Shown: positions 46,392-57,445, numbered from the stretch's first letter. The stretch is DNA of 64,000 bases from Primulina eburnea (GCF_022965805.1 NC_133117.1:13354183-13418182); one strand, 5' to 3'. The notes: generated by a model from the sequence alone, not told the origin. Numbers and translations are program-made.

Positions 46392-47810
46392 TCACTTTGA
46401 CTCCAAAATTTTCCCACTCTTAAACTCAATGGCCTTCACTTGCTCTTTTGGATTAGTCTCGGTATTACTTGGCAAATTGCCCGGCTCTCTACTTGCTATC
46501 ATCTTTGCGAACTTTCCAATTTGATTCTCGAGCCCTTTTATCGATGCATCTTGGTTTTGAAGTCTAGTTTCAGTTGATGAAATAAACTTAGACATCATTT
46601 TCTCCAAGTTGGACTTTTCTTCTCTAGGAGGATCGGATCTGTACATCGGTTGTTTCCCATATTGTTGTCCTCCTTGCGGTCTATTCTGACTGTTTTGACC
46701 GCCCCATGAGAATTTGGGATGTTGCCTCCACCCCGGATTGTATGTGTTCGAATAAGGGTCATTCCTTGGGCGGTTTTGTACTCCCACTTGATTCACCGGT
46801 GCCTCATTTTGCTTATAGAAAGGATTTCCATCTTGACAGTCTTTCACATAGTGTTCCCCTCCACATTTCTCACAGAATATCTCTTGAAGACGCATAGCTG
46901 TGCCACCCATGTTCAAGCCATCCAGCTTCCTATTCAATGCATCAAGTTGTCCAGTAATAGAAGAAAAACCAGTTACCTGGTGAACTCCTGCATTTCTCCG
47001 CTGGTTGTTCCTGTCAGATTGAGGGTGATAACTGCTAGCAGCCATCTCCTCTAAAAATTCATATCCTTCCTCCGCGGTTTTCCTCAACAGGTTTCCACAA
47101 GCAGCAACATCTATCATAGTACGGTTAGGAGTAAGCAAACCATAATAAAATGTTTGAACGACTAACCTAAGTGGTAACTCGTGATGTGGGCATCTTCGTA
47201 GTAGATCCTTGAAGCGTTCCCATGCCTCATATAGAGATTCCTGATCGAATTGAGCAAATGTTGTAATGTCCGCCCGCAGTTTCATGGTCTTGGAGGGGGG
47301 GAAATATTTGATGAGAAATGCTTTCGCCATGTCCTCCCATGTAGCGATCGAACCTACAGGCAAACAATTTAACCACGCTTTAGCTTTATCACGTAAGGAA
47401 AAAAGAAACAAACGCAACCTAACAGCATCATCAGAAACTCCATTGAATTTAAAAGTATCGCAAATTTCAAGAAAATCCGCGATGTGCGTGTTGGGGTCAT
47501 CTACTGCAGTTTCTCCAAATTGGACTGTGTTCTGAATCATCTGGATTATAGCTGGCTTGATTTCAAAGTGATTTGCCCGCACGATAGGCCTCACAATGCT
47601 AGGGCGTGCACCCTCCAAAGAAGGTTGGTCATACTCCAGCATTGGTATGCGGCGCGGTATCTCCACATGTCTATCTTCACGACGTTCCTCCTCTTGATCA
47701 TTCAACTGCCTCTCCATCAATTCTTTTAGCCTCTGCTGCTGTCTTCTCCTGCAGAAAGTTCTTTCGATTTCAGGATCAAACTCAAGCTCCACGTCAAGTG
47801 ACTTTGGCAT
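46392..47810 (-). CDS. Athila gag (capsid-nucleocapsid), 472 aa
   Basis: Structural protein of the particle. Starts MPKSLDVELEFDPEIERTFC, then a charged helix. The capsid domain covers about residues 85-260, with HFEIKPAIIQMIQNTVQF, HIADFLEICDTFKFNGV, LRLFLFSLRDKAKAWLN and ESLYEAWERFKDLLRRCPHH, all hallmarks of Athila. A knuckle-like CEKCGGEHYVKDC follows near residue 310, then an Asn/Gln/Pro-rich tail. It stops at 46392 in the homopolymer that also breaks the frame into pol, so the tail probably lost its natural continuation. Otherwise open and intact. Confidence 0.9.
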   Translation of the reverse strand: MPKSLDVELEFDPEIERTFCRRRQQQRLKELMERQLNDQEEERREDRHVEIPRRIPMLEYDQPSLEGARPSIVRPIVRANHFEIKPAIIQMIQNTVQFGETAVDDPNTHIADFLEICDTFKFNGVSDDAVRLRLFLFSLRDKAKAWLNCLPVGSIATWEDMAKAFLIKYFPPSKTMKLRADITTFAQFDQESLYEAWERFKDLLRRCPHHELPLRLVVQTFYYGLLTPNRTMIDVAACGNLLRKTAEEGYEFLEEMAASSYHPQSDRNNQRRNAGVHQVTGFSSITGQLDALNRKLDGLNMGGTAMRLQEIFCEKCGGEHYVKDCQDGNPFYKQNEAPVNQVGVQNRPRNDPYSNTYNPGWRQHPKFSWGGQNSQNRPQGGQQYGKQPMYRSDPPREEKSNLEKMMSKFISSTETRLQNQDASIKGLENQIGKFAKMIASREPGNLPSNTETNPKEQVKAIEFKSGKILESK

Positions 47811-47910
47811 GCACTAGACAAGATATCTGGAAAAAAATATGGAGTGTTAGCTCAAGACAAATAAAATAACGCTAAATAAAATAACTAAAAATAAAATTGT
47901 AGATTAACAG

Positions 47911-47928
47911 TCCCCGACAACGGCGCCA
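47911..47928 (-). other. Primer binding site, Asp-tRNA type (Athila)
   Basis: Minus strand TGGCGCCGTTGTCGGGGA, the usual Athila primer site, six bases from the right LTR. The leader 47811-47910 shows no other feature. Confidence 0.85.
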
Positions 47929-47934
47929 AAAACT

Positions 47935-49437
47935 TGATCGAGAAAAACTTGCACAGTAAAATCCCCGATAAAAATATGATTTTGTATGATCAAAATTAAT
48001 CGCAAGTACACAATGTCAAGTAATAGTTTAGTGTACGTGAGTACGAGTATCGTTCCACTGAAGACTGTGTTTAACAAATATTATTCCAGTTATTAAAACT
48101 TTAGCAACGAAATTTGAGTGAGTGTTTTATAACTAATAACATTTAATAAAACTAAATAAACAAGTTCAAGAATTTAATGATGAGATATGAATGCTAGATC
48201 AATTGATTAAATTTCAATGAGAAATGAATTTGTTGGGAATTCTGGTTCACCTACCCCTTATTAATTTGTTAATTCATTCAATCGTGTTTATATGCTTCCG
48301 ACAGGATCTCCTATTCAATTGAGCACACTCTCTCGAGCTATGCCAAACCAATTCTACCATATGAAGTAATTAAATGTCTTTAATTATTTATCAAGGGTGA
48401 ATCGCATTTCGATTTATGAAATCCCCTAATTTTCGACCCTTAGGACTATGATTGTCGGCACGTATCCAATTTCATATATCTATGTAAATTGTAGATCCGC
48501 GGATTATACTACTCGATCCTATCACTAGTTATTCTCTAGAACTCACTCGTGATATTGAAAACTTCGTTAAAGTTAGCTACGCTCTAACAACACAATAAAA
48601 CAATAGTATAACCAAGAACAAATCACAAATTGAAATATAAATTAACTAAATCAAAGTTTGGGGTAGGATCCCCTTAAATCCCAACAAATATAAAAGTTTA
48701 GCTACTAAAGTACATGATTGAAAATCAACAAAACAAAGTTCAAATGATAGAAACTAAATAAGAAATACTAGAAATGACAAAAAACGCGAAGAACGATGCC
48801 CGGAAAACTTCAAGTCTTCAATCCAAGCGCAAAGTGCTCTCCAAGACTCGTGGTGGCTGAATAATCTAGTCTTAATATGTCTGAATCCCCTCCAAAACGT
48901 CCACCAATCCTTTCCATATCAGCCACCCTCCAAAAATAAGGTAAGGAATCGCGCATAATATTTTTCCAAAAATAGGTGGCGCTCGGGCGGTAGAAAAGTA
49001 CCGCTCGAGCGCCACACCTTCTGTAAACTTGCTTGGGATGTGCGGCATTCGCGCTCGGGCGGTAGTTTGCCGCCCGAGCGCTGACTCTTCTGTAACTTGG
49101 CCTTCCGAAGACATCTCTCGCGCCCGGGCGGTAGAAAATTACCGCCCGAGCGCTGATCTTTCTGTCAAGTAATGCAGTTGTTCATCTTTCGCGCCCGGGC
49201 GGTAGAAAATTACCACTCGGGTGCCGCTCATTCTGTTCACTGCCTTCTATCTTTTACACTTTGCTCCATTTTTGGTTTTCCGACCATTTTTCCTGCAAAT
49301 TAATCACCCATCAGTGAGACATGATAATATGCAAATGATTACTCTAAAACGAACAAGATGTAAATGAAATGCATGCATGCACAATGCAAACACAACTAAA
49401 ACAAATGCAATAAAGCACGTAAAAACCACACCTATCA
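47935..49437 (-). repeat. Athila 5' LTR (right), 1503 bp
   Basis: Starts TGATCGAGAAAAACTTG, ends ACCTATCA. Pairs with 28574-30043, with scattered substitutions. Four hairpin modules lie at 48978-49226. Confidence 0.9.
48978..49226. repeat. Four GC-rich hairpin modules in Athila 5' LTR
   Basis: Inverted repeats at about 48978-49013, 49051-49081, 49120-49152 and 49192-49226. The second has a different centre (GCGGTAGTTTGCCGC) from the AAAA-CTA loop of its partner in the left LTR, yet the stem is preserved. Confidence 0.85.
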
Positions 49438-49442
49438 ATTTC

Positions 49443-50670
49443 CCAAAAAAATCGATCCTGTAGCAAATAATTTATTTCACCTCAGCTTCCATTTATTTTC
49501 CTAAAATTTTCCAATCTAGTCTAAAATTCCAAAAATCCATAATTTAGGCTATAAATTTTTTAAAATCAATATACGAGAATTTTATAACAGCTAAAAATCT
49601 CATTATTAAACCCTAAAATTCGAAAACACAATTAAATAAATCTTACTTTTTGAAATTACGCTCAATCGAATTCTGAAATTTTATTAATATCTCACATCAA
49701 CTCAGATATAGCACATACATATAAGAGTGGGTCTCATGTGAGACCGTCTCACAGATCATAATCTGTGAAACTGGTCAACTCTACCTATATTCACAATAAA
49801 AAGTAATACTCTTAGCATAAAAAGTAATACTCTTTTATGGGTGACCCAAATAAGAGATCCGTCTCACAAATATGACCTGTGAGACCGTCTCATACAAGTT
49901 TTTGACTACATATAAAATATAATACATATCAACTAGAAAAATTCGGATGAACAGAAATACCCAATTTTCAAAACCGTGGAGGCAAAAATTGCCTTCTGCA
50001 ATTCAAAATCTAACTCAAGTCTAATAGACCGAATTCTATGAAGCCTAAAAGAAGAGTTGTCCCACGAATTCCGGCGAAAGCGAGCGGCGTTCTCGGACGG
50101 ATTCGAACAAGTTTGTGAGAAAACCTTGAAAAATGGCCATCATTGGATAGCTCTTATCGAGAGCTTCCCATAGCTATTTTTACTTTAAAAAACAATTGAT
50201 CGATGGCGGAGATACGACCGCTCAAACATGACAAGAATGGATGAGATATGTTTATGGGAAGAGATAGATGAATAAAGATGATAATTTTTACTATTATTAT
50301 TCTTTTTATTTAATTTAAATAATAAATTGGGTCGAACTTTAGGGAAAGATAGGCTGGGCTTTCACACCTTATGCTTAATGATGAGCTTTCCGCATATCAT
50401 ATTTTTAATGTAATCTAACGTCATTTCTGAATCAAATTTTAGGGCAACCCAAAATGCATTTTCTCTTTAAGAATGAGCACTGTGCTTATATGTACAAAAA
50501 TTAACAAAGATTCCAACTATGTATAATTATGTAATAATATTAGAAATTAAAATCAATAGTATCTTTTTATGAAATAAAAACTTCTTTGTACAGATCCCAA
50601 TAAAATGCACCTAAAGCACTACCTTTGTTGCTTAAGTTTAATTGTCTTCATACGAGATCTTGACTTAATT
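49443..50670. other. Old non-coding DNA, continuous with 27673-28573
   Basis: No gene, apart from the MITE listed separately. Parts (50040-50230) have GC-richer words such as GGCGAAAGCGAGCGGCG and look like a decayed LTR, but I cannot assign a family. Confidence 0.4.
49724..49906. mobile_element. MITE, 183 bp, with 8-bp duplication TACATATA
   Basis: TACATATA at 49716-49723 and 49907-49914. Subterminal inverted repeats about 35 bp long contain GAGACCGTCTCACAG on the left and CTGTGAGACCGTCTCA on the right. The centre holds a duplicated AAAAAGTAATACTCTT. The eight-base duplication points to hAT-type movement; the outermost bases of the two ends do not match well, so the assignment is tentative. 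Confidence 0.7.
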
Positions 50671-51331
50671 TGATGTTATCCGGGTGAATTGGGTAAGCGA
50701 AGTTGGGACAATCCACATAATCGGATGAAAATTTTTGTTTCGGAAGATGAGGAAGGGAAATGGCTTCAAGCGTAACCTGCAAAAAAGGAAATGAACTCGT
50801 GAATGGACGCCGGAGCAGTGTCAGACGTGGCCACTTCGATGCTTAACTCAGCAGGCTGAAGATGAAAGAAAATGGCAATATATGTGAGGATATGTGTGAG
50901 TTCCAAGAGCTTGGAAACAATAATATGCGGATCTTTCAAATTTAATATATACCAGCTATTTATAGGAAAGAATATACATAATGAGTATCTTGTTTTCAGT
51001 GTCTACTTGCCACTTGTAATATTAGATGTTGACTTCATGTCACGCCGTTCTACTTTTCCATCGTGTCACATCAGTAGTATTTTGTCAAGAACGATTATCG
51101 AGACAATATCTTCAAACACTCGAGTCCGACACTGTTGTCGAGATAGCCTGGTAGAAATCATCCGGGAGTTTTAGACTAGAACATGAGGTTTGGATAACCC
51201 GGGGAGAAGAAGTCTCGGGCAATAATCTGCCTGGATCCTGATTAACTCTTCCTACATATATAACCTGATTTGGTCTATCCATAAAATATTCCGGGCCATC
51301 CACGACCCGGGCCCCAATTGGCATATCAGCA
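50671..51331 (-). repeat. Tat 3' LTR (left), 661 bp
   Basis: Starts TGATGTTATCCGGGTGAATT and ends ATATCAGCA. Matches 57464-58118 with many substitutions. A polypurine tract (minus AAGGGATGGG) follows at 51332-51341. Confidence 0.8.
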
Positions 51332-51432
51332 CCCATCCCTTATATAGTCGGGCTAGAGTCATACTCACTGTCCCGATTATTCATGCTTGGATTCTATGAG
51401 AAAGATAATCAATATTATTTATGAAAGAATAT

Positions 51433-51612
51433 GGGGCTTCATGTCTCCCAGAGATGGGATGAGGTACCGGGCATTATGTCTCCCGGGCTAAAAATAATAT
51501 GTCGGGGACTCATATCTCCCGAGCTAAAAATAATATATCGGGGCCTCATATCTCCTGGGCTTTAGATAGTATGATGGGGCCTCATGTCTCCTGGACTTAA
51601 AATAATATGCTG
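51433..51612. repeat. Tandem array, five 35-36 bp units (Tat 3' UTR)
   Basis: Units begin GGGGC(C/T)TCAT(G/A)TCTCC at about 51433, 51469, 51504, 51540 and 51576. Identity falls toward the left end. Confidence 0.8.
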
Positions 51613-51867
51613 GGGAGATTACTCCCCTCCACTTATATATAACAACAGGGTCTCCATTTGTCAATTTCTGAAATTTCAAAATCTTCAAGATTCTCCCAAA
51701 TCCTTCAACGTGCGGTGCTCTTCCACTCCGGCGATCTCCACCCATAGCTTCTTCACAAATCCCTCTCATTCCATCACCATCGTAAGTATATTCTCCTTCA
51801 CTTCTTTACAAATGTTGAACTCTGATTCTTCCACATCTTGAACGAAAGCGCAAGCCTTGGGCTGAGG

Positions 51868-52150
51868 AATAGATCCTGGGACTTGGGAGTGGTGGAGGTG
51901 CGGAGCCCTGGGCTTATTAAATAACCAGGGTGCAGAGCCCCGGGCCGGGGAATAGATCCTGGGACTTGGGAGTAGTCGAGATGCGGAGCCCAGAGCCAAA
52001 GTACGGAGTCCTGCGCCGAGGAATAGATCCCAGTACTTGGGAATGGTCGAGGTGCGGAGCCCCGAGCCATGGTACGGAGCCGTGGGCTTATTAAATAACC
52101 AGGTTACGGAGCTCTGGGCCGGGGAATAAATCCCAGGACTTGGGAGTTTA
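51868..52150. repeat. Tandem array of 71-103 bp units (Tat 3' UTR)
   Basis: AATA(G/A)ATCC(T/C) recurs at 51868, 51951, 52022 and 52125, each followed by ACTTGGGA and GCGGAGCC-like blocks. The TTATTAAATAACCAGG word is in alternate units, suggesting a composite unit. Confidence 0.75.
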
Positions 52151-52360
52151 ACGGGGGATTTGTCCCTCCCGGGTTTAGATATAATACTAATTCAATTTCT
52201 GGGAAGAAAAAAACTTCATTATATGTTCAAACAATAATTACATCTTTTAAGCATAATACCTTTTCAAATAAAATACATTCCATGGCCTTTTGAGAAAGCG
52301 TCCATGAATATCTTCGAGATAAAAAGCTTCCGAGCTAACTCTCTTGATTATCTTAAAAGG

Positions 52361-53398
52361 TCATTCCCACCGAGCTTCCAATTTACCAACATCTCTAGCT
52401 GGATTGACTTTTTTCATCACCAAATTGCCTATTTGGAAGTCACGGATCCGGACTCGCTTGTTGGTTTTCAGAATACGGCCTCTGTAAGCCTCCATTCGAA
52501 TCATAGCCTGCTCCCTCTTCTCCTCCACCTTATCCAACTCCATTGTTCGGCTCTGATCATTGTCATCCGGGTAAGATTCTACCCGGACAGAATATTGTTC
52601 AATCTCAACAGGAATAACCACTTTAGAACCATACACCAGATGGAAGGGAGTTTCTTGAATAGGTGCTCGGGGAGTAGTCATGTGTGCCCATAGAACACTA
52701 GGCAGCTCCTCCAGCCACTCTTTTCCTTTGCCCTGCACCCTAGTTTTCAAGGCTTGCACAATAATCATGTTCACAACCTCTGTCTGACCATTTGATTGAG
52801 GATAAGCAACAGAAGTGAAATACTGAGTGATCTTCGTTTCTTGGCACTAAAATGTGATCTCTTTTCTCTAAAACTGCCTTCCATTATCTGAAATTAGTCT
52901 CCTAGGTACTCCAAACTGGCATACAATGTTCTTCCATAGAAACTTCAAAACCTCCTTCTCAGTAATCCTAGCTAGGGGCTCAGCTTCTACCCACTTGGAA
53001 AAATATTCAACTGCCACCAAAAGGAATTTTTTTTGAGCTCGGGCAACTAGAAAGGGACCAACAATATCCATCCCCACTGATCAAAAGGGCAAGATGCTCA
53101 GATGGGCTTCATAAGAGTAGCCGGGCTGTGTTGAAAATTAGAATGATGTTGACATCCGTCACACGCCTGGACCACCCGAGCAGAACTCTGCCACCAAAAT
53201 CCATCAAGCATTGCCTTTGGGGCCAACATTGTTCCTCCGAGATGCTCCACAACATCCATCATGAATTTTTTGGAAGACATAATCCGCCTCTCCCATAGAT
53301 AAGCACTTTAACAGAGGTCCCTGAAATGATCTTCTGTATAAGATGCTATTTAATAGAACAAACCTGGGAGCTTGTCTTTTGATCTTTTGGTCTTGAGT
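52361..53398 (-). pseudogene. Tat integrase, fragmented
   Basis: Three broken pieces. 53098-53280: zinc-binding end with VVQACDGCQHHSNF. 52868-53077: catalytic core start MGMDIVGPF and LISDNGRQF (two catalytic aspartates present). 52361-52774: late core and C-terminal part, with EWLEELPSVLWAHMTTPR and ETPFHLVYGSKVVIPVEI. Frameshifts separate them, and the segment with the catalytic glutamate (about 52775-52867) is disrupted. Integrase would insert the DNA copy into the genome. No chromodomain. Confidence 0.8.
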
Positions 53399-54070
53399 TC
53401 AATCTTCTGGTAATTCTTTGTGAACAATGAACTTGATCAGACGTGCCATCCAGGAATCCTCTGACACTGGAAATATCTCCTCATCCATGGAAAAAATTAG
53501 CCGGGTAACATGCAATACTTCCTGGGTATTGACTTCCTGTAAGGAGGCGGCTATTTTGGCCAAAGCATCTGCTTCCCCATTCTCATCCCGGGGGATTTGC
53601 TCAATACTCCAATCCACAAAAGATTCTGCCTGTGCTTTTATGAGCTTTAGATATTTTAGCATTCGATCATCCTTAGCTTCATAAACTCCCTTTATATGCT
53701 CTGTAACTGATTGTGAATCGAAGTATAAAATGATCCGGGAGGCTCCAATCTCCCGCGCAGCTTGAATACCAATGAGAACAGCCTCATACTTTACTTCATT
53801 ATTGGTCACCCGGGAGTCGATTCTTAGAGCCAATTTACTATTCTCTCCCGGTGGAGCTATTATCACCACTCCCACCCCACACCCAGAGAGGCAAGATGGC
53901 CCATCCACGAATACTCTCCAGACCTCCTCCTCGTATGGCTGAATCATTTCTAACAAGAAATCTGACAGGGCCTGTACTTTGATAGCAGCCCGAGGCTTGT
54001 AATCAATGTCATACTCTCCTAGCACAAATGTCCATTTGAACATTCTCCCAGAAACTTCTGAACGAGTCAT
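53399..54070 (-). pseudogene. Tat archaeal-type RNase H domain
   Basis: Longest open stretch of this element (223 residues). After a short tail of the first RNase H (FKWTFVLGEYDIDYKPR), a second RNase H fold reads WRVFVDGPSCLSGCGVGVVI, NNEVKYEAVLIGIQAA, YFDSQSVTEHIKGVYEAKD and GEADALAKIAA. The expected D, E, D, D positions are all present. Dual RNase H is typical of Tat/Ogre elements. The first RNase H (about 54071-54300) is still recognisable on the minus strand but has stops. Confidence 0.8.
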
Positions 54071-55250
54071 AATTCTTCGAGAGGACTATCGGTAAGCACA
54101 ATAATTGGATGCGACAGAAAATAAGGCCACAACTTCCAAACAATCATAACCAAAGCCAAAGCTATTTTCTCCACTTCACTGTATCGGAACTCATGGCCTC
54201 CGAGAGCTTGACTGACATAATAACCAAGCTTCTGATCAGAGCCTTCTTCATTTACAAGTACTGAACTGACAACATACTCCGTAGTGGATAAATATACAAA
54301 AAAATTTTACTCGGGCTCTAGCTTTACCAAGATAGGAAGCTCTGCCAAGTGACTCTTAAGATCTTGGAAAGTCTATTCACATTTCTCATTCCACCTAAAT
54401 TGATGTGCCTTCCGAAGGACCTGGAAATAATGGATAACTCGGATTTGCGGATCGGGATATGAACCGAGAAAGTGAAGCAATTCTGCCGGTCAACCTTTGC
54501 ACTTCTCGGACAGATCGAGGGGATGATATGTCTAATACTGATTTGAATTTCTCAAGATTTACCTCGATCCCTCGTTCAGTAACTATAAAGCCCAGACATT
54601 TACCACTCTTTACCCCAAAGATGCATTTGGCTGGATTGAGTTTAATATCATAATTTCTGAGAGTAGAAAATGTTTCTTCCAGATCAACAATAAAATAAGA
54701 AATCTCCCGCGATTACCAAGTATCTCATCCACATAAACTTCAATGTTTCTCCCTGGATGCTTCTCAAATACTCCGTTCATCAGACGTTGATATGTAGCCC
54801 CATCATTCTTAAACCCGAAAGGCATGACAACATAGAAAAATGTGCCTCTCGAGGTAATGATGCTGGCTTTGTCCTAATCATTCTTGCCCAGGGGAATTTG
54901 ATGATATCCCTGGTAAGCATCAATAAAACTAAGTAATTCATAACCAGAGGTAAAATCCACCAACTGATCAATCCGGGGCAATGGATAATGGCCTTTTGGG
55001 TAGGCTTTGTTAAGATCTCAGAAATCCACGCACATCCTCCATTTTCCTACACCTTTAGGAACTAATATTGTATTCGAGAACCAGGTAGGAAATTGTACTT
55101 TTCGATTATGGCCAGCCTTAAATAGCTCCCCGATTTGCATATCAATTACTTTGTCCTTTTCAAAACCAAAGTGTCTTTTCTTCTACCTTATAGGTTAATA
55201 TCCCGGGATGATGTTCAAATGATGCTCAACTATAAAGGGTGAGATCCCGA
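54071..55250 (-). pseudogene. Tat reverse transcriptase and first RNase H, broken
   Basis: 54610-54825 carries MPFGFKNDGATYQRLMNGVF and a catalytic box reading YVDE where YVDD is normal. Upstream blocks to 55198 are split over several frames (54780-54971 is one). Downstream, the first RNase H is recognisable at about 54071-54300, with many stops. Inactive. Confidence 0.75.
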
Positions 55251-55916
55251 TCAATTCCTGCTAGGACCAGCAAAAATATCGATATTAGTTTTCAAAAAAT
55301 TCCATAAATTGACCCGAGTGGTCGAGTCAAGATCTTGGACCACTCGGATCTCATTCCCTGGCTCAATCTCTACCATCTCTTGCTCCTCCTCCGCCACAAA
55401 CTGAACCTTCCCTTTTTCTACTACCCTCTCCAACTTCTCACCGCCACTTGATATTTTCTCCTCCCTCCTTCTCACCAACCGAACCGCTTCTACATAACAT
55501 TTTCGAGAAGAAGGTTGATATCTCCGAACTTCACCCACTCGGCTTCCCACTCGAAACTTAATCTTCTGGTGGTATTTGGACGCTACACCCCTTAGCTCAT
55601 TCATGTTTGACCGTCCCAAAATAATATTATAAGATGATGGGGTATCCACAACAGTGAAAGTGGTCATAACAGTCTTCTTCAGCTCCCTGGTGCCCAGAGT
55701 TAAGGGCAAGATAATCTCTCTCTCTTGGTAGACAGAATGGCCATCAAAGCCAAAAAGTGCAGTTTCCACTGTCTCCAGCTGGTATCCCTGCAAATCTATT
55801 TGTACAAGGGCTTCTTTGAAAATAACATTTACAAAGCTGATAGAATCAATAAAGAACCTCATGATGTCATAATTTCCTACTCGGGCTTGGATTACCAGAG
55901 CATCATTATGGGGCAT
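55251..55916 (-). pseudogene. Tat protease region
   Basis: Starts MPHNDALVIQARVGNYDIMR, the standard lead of Tat proteases. The active-site box reads FFIDSISFVNVIF, with the catalytic D kept but the following T/S-G replaced by S-I, so protease activity is unlikely. A downstream ILGRSNMNELRGVAS block matches the usual flap/end region. The following charged segment links to reverse transcriptase. Confidence 0.75.
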
Positions 55917-56073
55917 ATTGACGCCTTTAAGATCCTCCGGACCAAAACTGATAACTGGTTCACTCCTCCTTACTCACTCCACCTCCATACAATCTATCCT
56001 GCTCCTCGACTTACGAGCCCGATTGGAGTCACCATCTGTGAAACTTCCGGAGATCATTTTAATTACCCCCAAG

Positions 56074-57424
56074 TCAGGGGGATGAGGCTTTCTTCCTCTC
56101 AGGATCTTGATTTCTCCCCCCACTAGGAACACTCTTCGAGTTTTCCCGAGCACTAGGTCCGCGCTGTTGATTTGTACAAGGTGGCAATCTAGGCATCTTG
56201 CTTGATGAATCATATCCCTGAATAGCAGGCTGGACATAATCTCTCTTCAGTGTACGACAGTCTTCTGTGTTATGGTAACATACTTTGTGAAGGGTACATA
56301 ATCCCTTCTTCTTAGGCCTAGAAAATAGTTGAGGAGGGGGCATGTCCCTGCTACATTCTTGGATATCTTGATCCCGGGCAATTTTCAGGCGCACATGATG
56401 AGAAAAATGCCCGGGGTTACCCATTCTCTGTCCTCTCTCCTTGGGTTTAGACACCCGGTCACCTCTCTCTCTCTCTCTATCTCTCTCTTCAAAGCTTCCC
56501 TCTTCTACTTCTGAGGCTTCTCCATATTAATATATTTCTCCGCCCGAGCCAAAAGATCTTCAAAATCACTGGGCGTCTTCTTGGTAAATGATCGAAAAAT
56601 TCCCCCTCCCTTAGCCCCTGAGTGAATGCAGTAGTCTTGGTTTCAAGGACGCAGGAGGGGACAACCAAAGCAACTCTATTGAATCTCTGGACGTAACCCA
56701 TCAAAATCTCTTCTGGGCTCTGCTTTACTTCAAAAATACTAAAAGTAATCATTTTGTACTTTTTGCTGCTGCTGAAATTATGTAGAAATACATTTTAAAA
56801 ATCCTCAAAAGACATGATACTTTGGGGAGATAACCCTTCGAACCACATTTGTGCCGAGTCAACCAAAGTGGTCAAAAGCTCTTTACAATTAATTCTATCC
56901 CCATAACAATGTAGCATGACCATGTTTTCCAAATGGGCCAAATGCTCCTCTAGGTTAGCACTGCCGTCATAATCCTTGATTTTGGCATATTTGAAATTCT
57001 CGGGCAGAGGTTCCTAGATAATAGTCTCAACAAAAGGACATCCTCTAGTGACTGCCTGAGCATGAACTCGACACTCCATTTGTCACTCAATCATCTTCAT
57101 CTTCTGCCTTAATCTTTCCAACTCCTCGGTCACAGTAGGAGAATTAGAACCGACACTGGATTCCCTCTCCTCCATCCTCACTTCCTCCTCTCTCATCTCC
57201 TTGTCTCGCTCCTGCTCCCCTTCGGATAGTGTAGCATGATGAGAAGAGGCCCTCCTTGCTACTTCTTTCTCCACTGCATCGGATATAATCCGAGCAAAAT
57301 CCTCCAGGGATAAAGTAATAATAGGTGGGGGCCCTGTAGGAGGAAGACCACCTTGAGTAGAGATGAGTGGATCATCTCCAGGAACCTGAGAAGTATCTTG
57401 ATGCATCCTTCTTGTAGGAGCCAT
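56074..57424 (-). pseudogene. Tat gag, broken
   Basis: Start codon at 57422-57424 (MAPTRRMHQDTSQ). The first open piece (57083-57424) is acidic with a helix (EELERLRQKMKMIE). The capsid region is split; 56489-56752 carries the block FEVKQSPEEILMGYVQRFNR and a TAFTQGLREGEF helix. The last piece (56074-56454) has CTLHKVCYHNTEDCRTLKRD, the Tat-type knuckle. A (TCTC)n tract at about 56467-56487 lies at one break. Confidence 0.75.
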
Positions 57425-57445
57425 GTTTTCGTCTTATACTCAATT

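Larger units (their letters stand above)
28574..49437 (-). mobile_element. Complete Athila-type element with nested insertions
   Basis: LTRs at 28574-30043 and 47935-49437, each TG...CA; five-base duplication ATTTC at 28569-28573 and 49438-49442. Minus-strand order is 5' LTR, Asp-tRNA type primer site, gag, pol, env-like ORF, polypurine tract, 3' LTR. Removing the insertion at 31938-41376 leaves about 11.4 kb, normal for Athila. By eye the LTRs differ at roughly 2-3% of positions, older than E4. Broken gag-pol junction, an in-frame stop, and a replaced integrase aspartate argue against autonomous movement. Confidence 0.9.
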
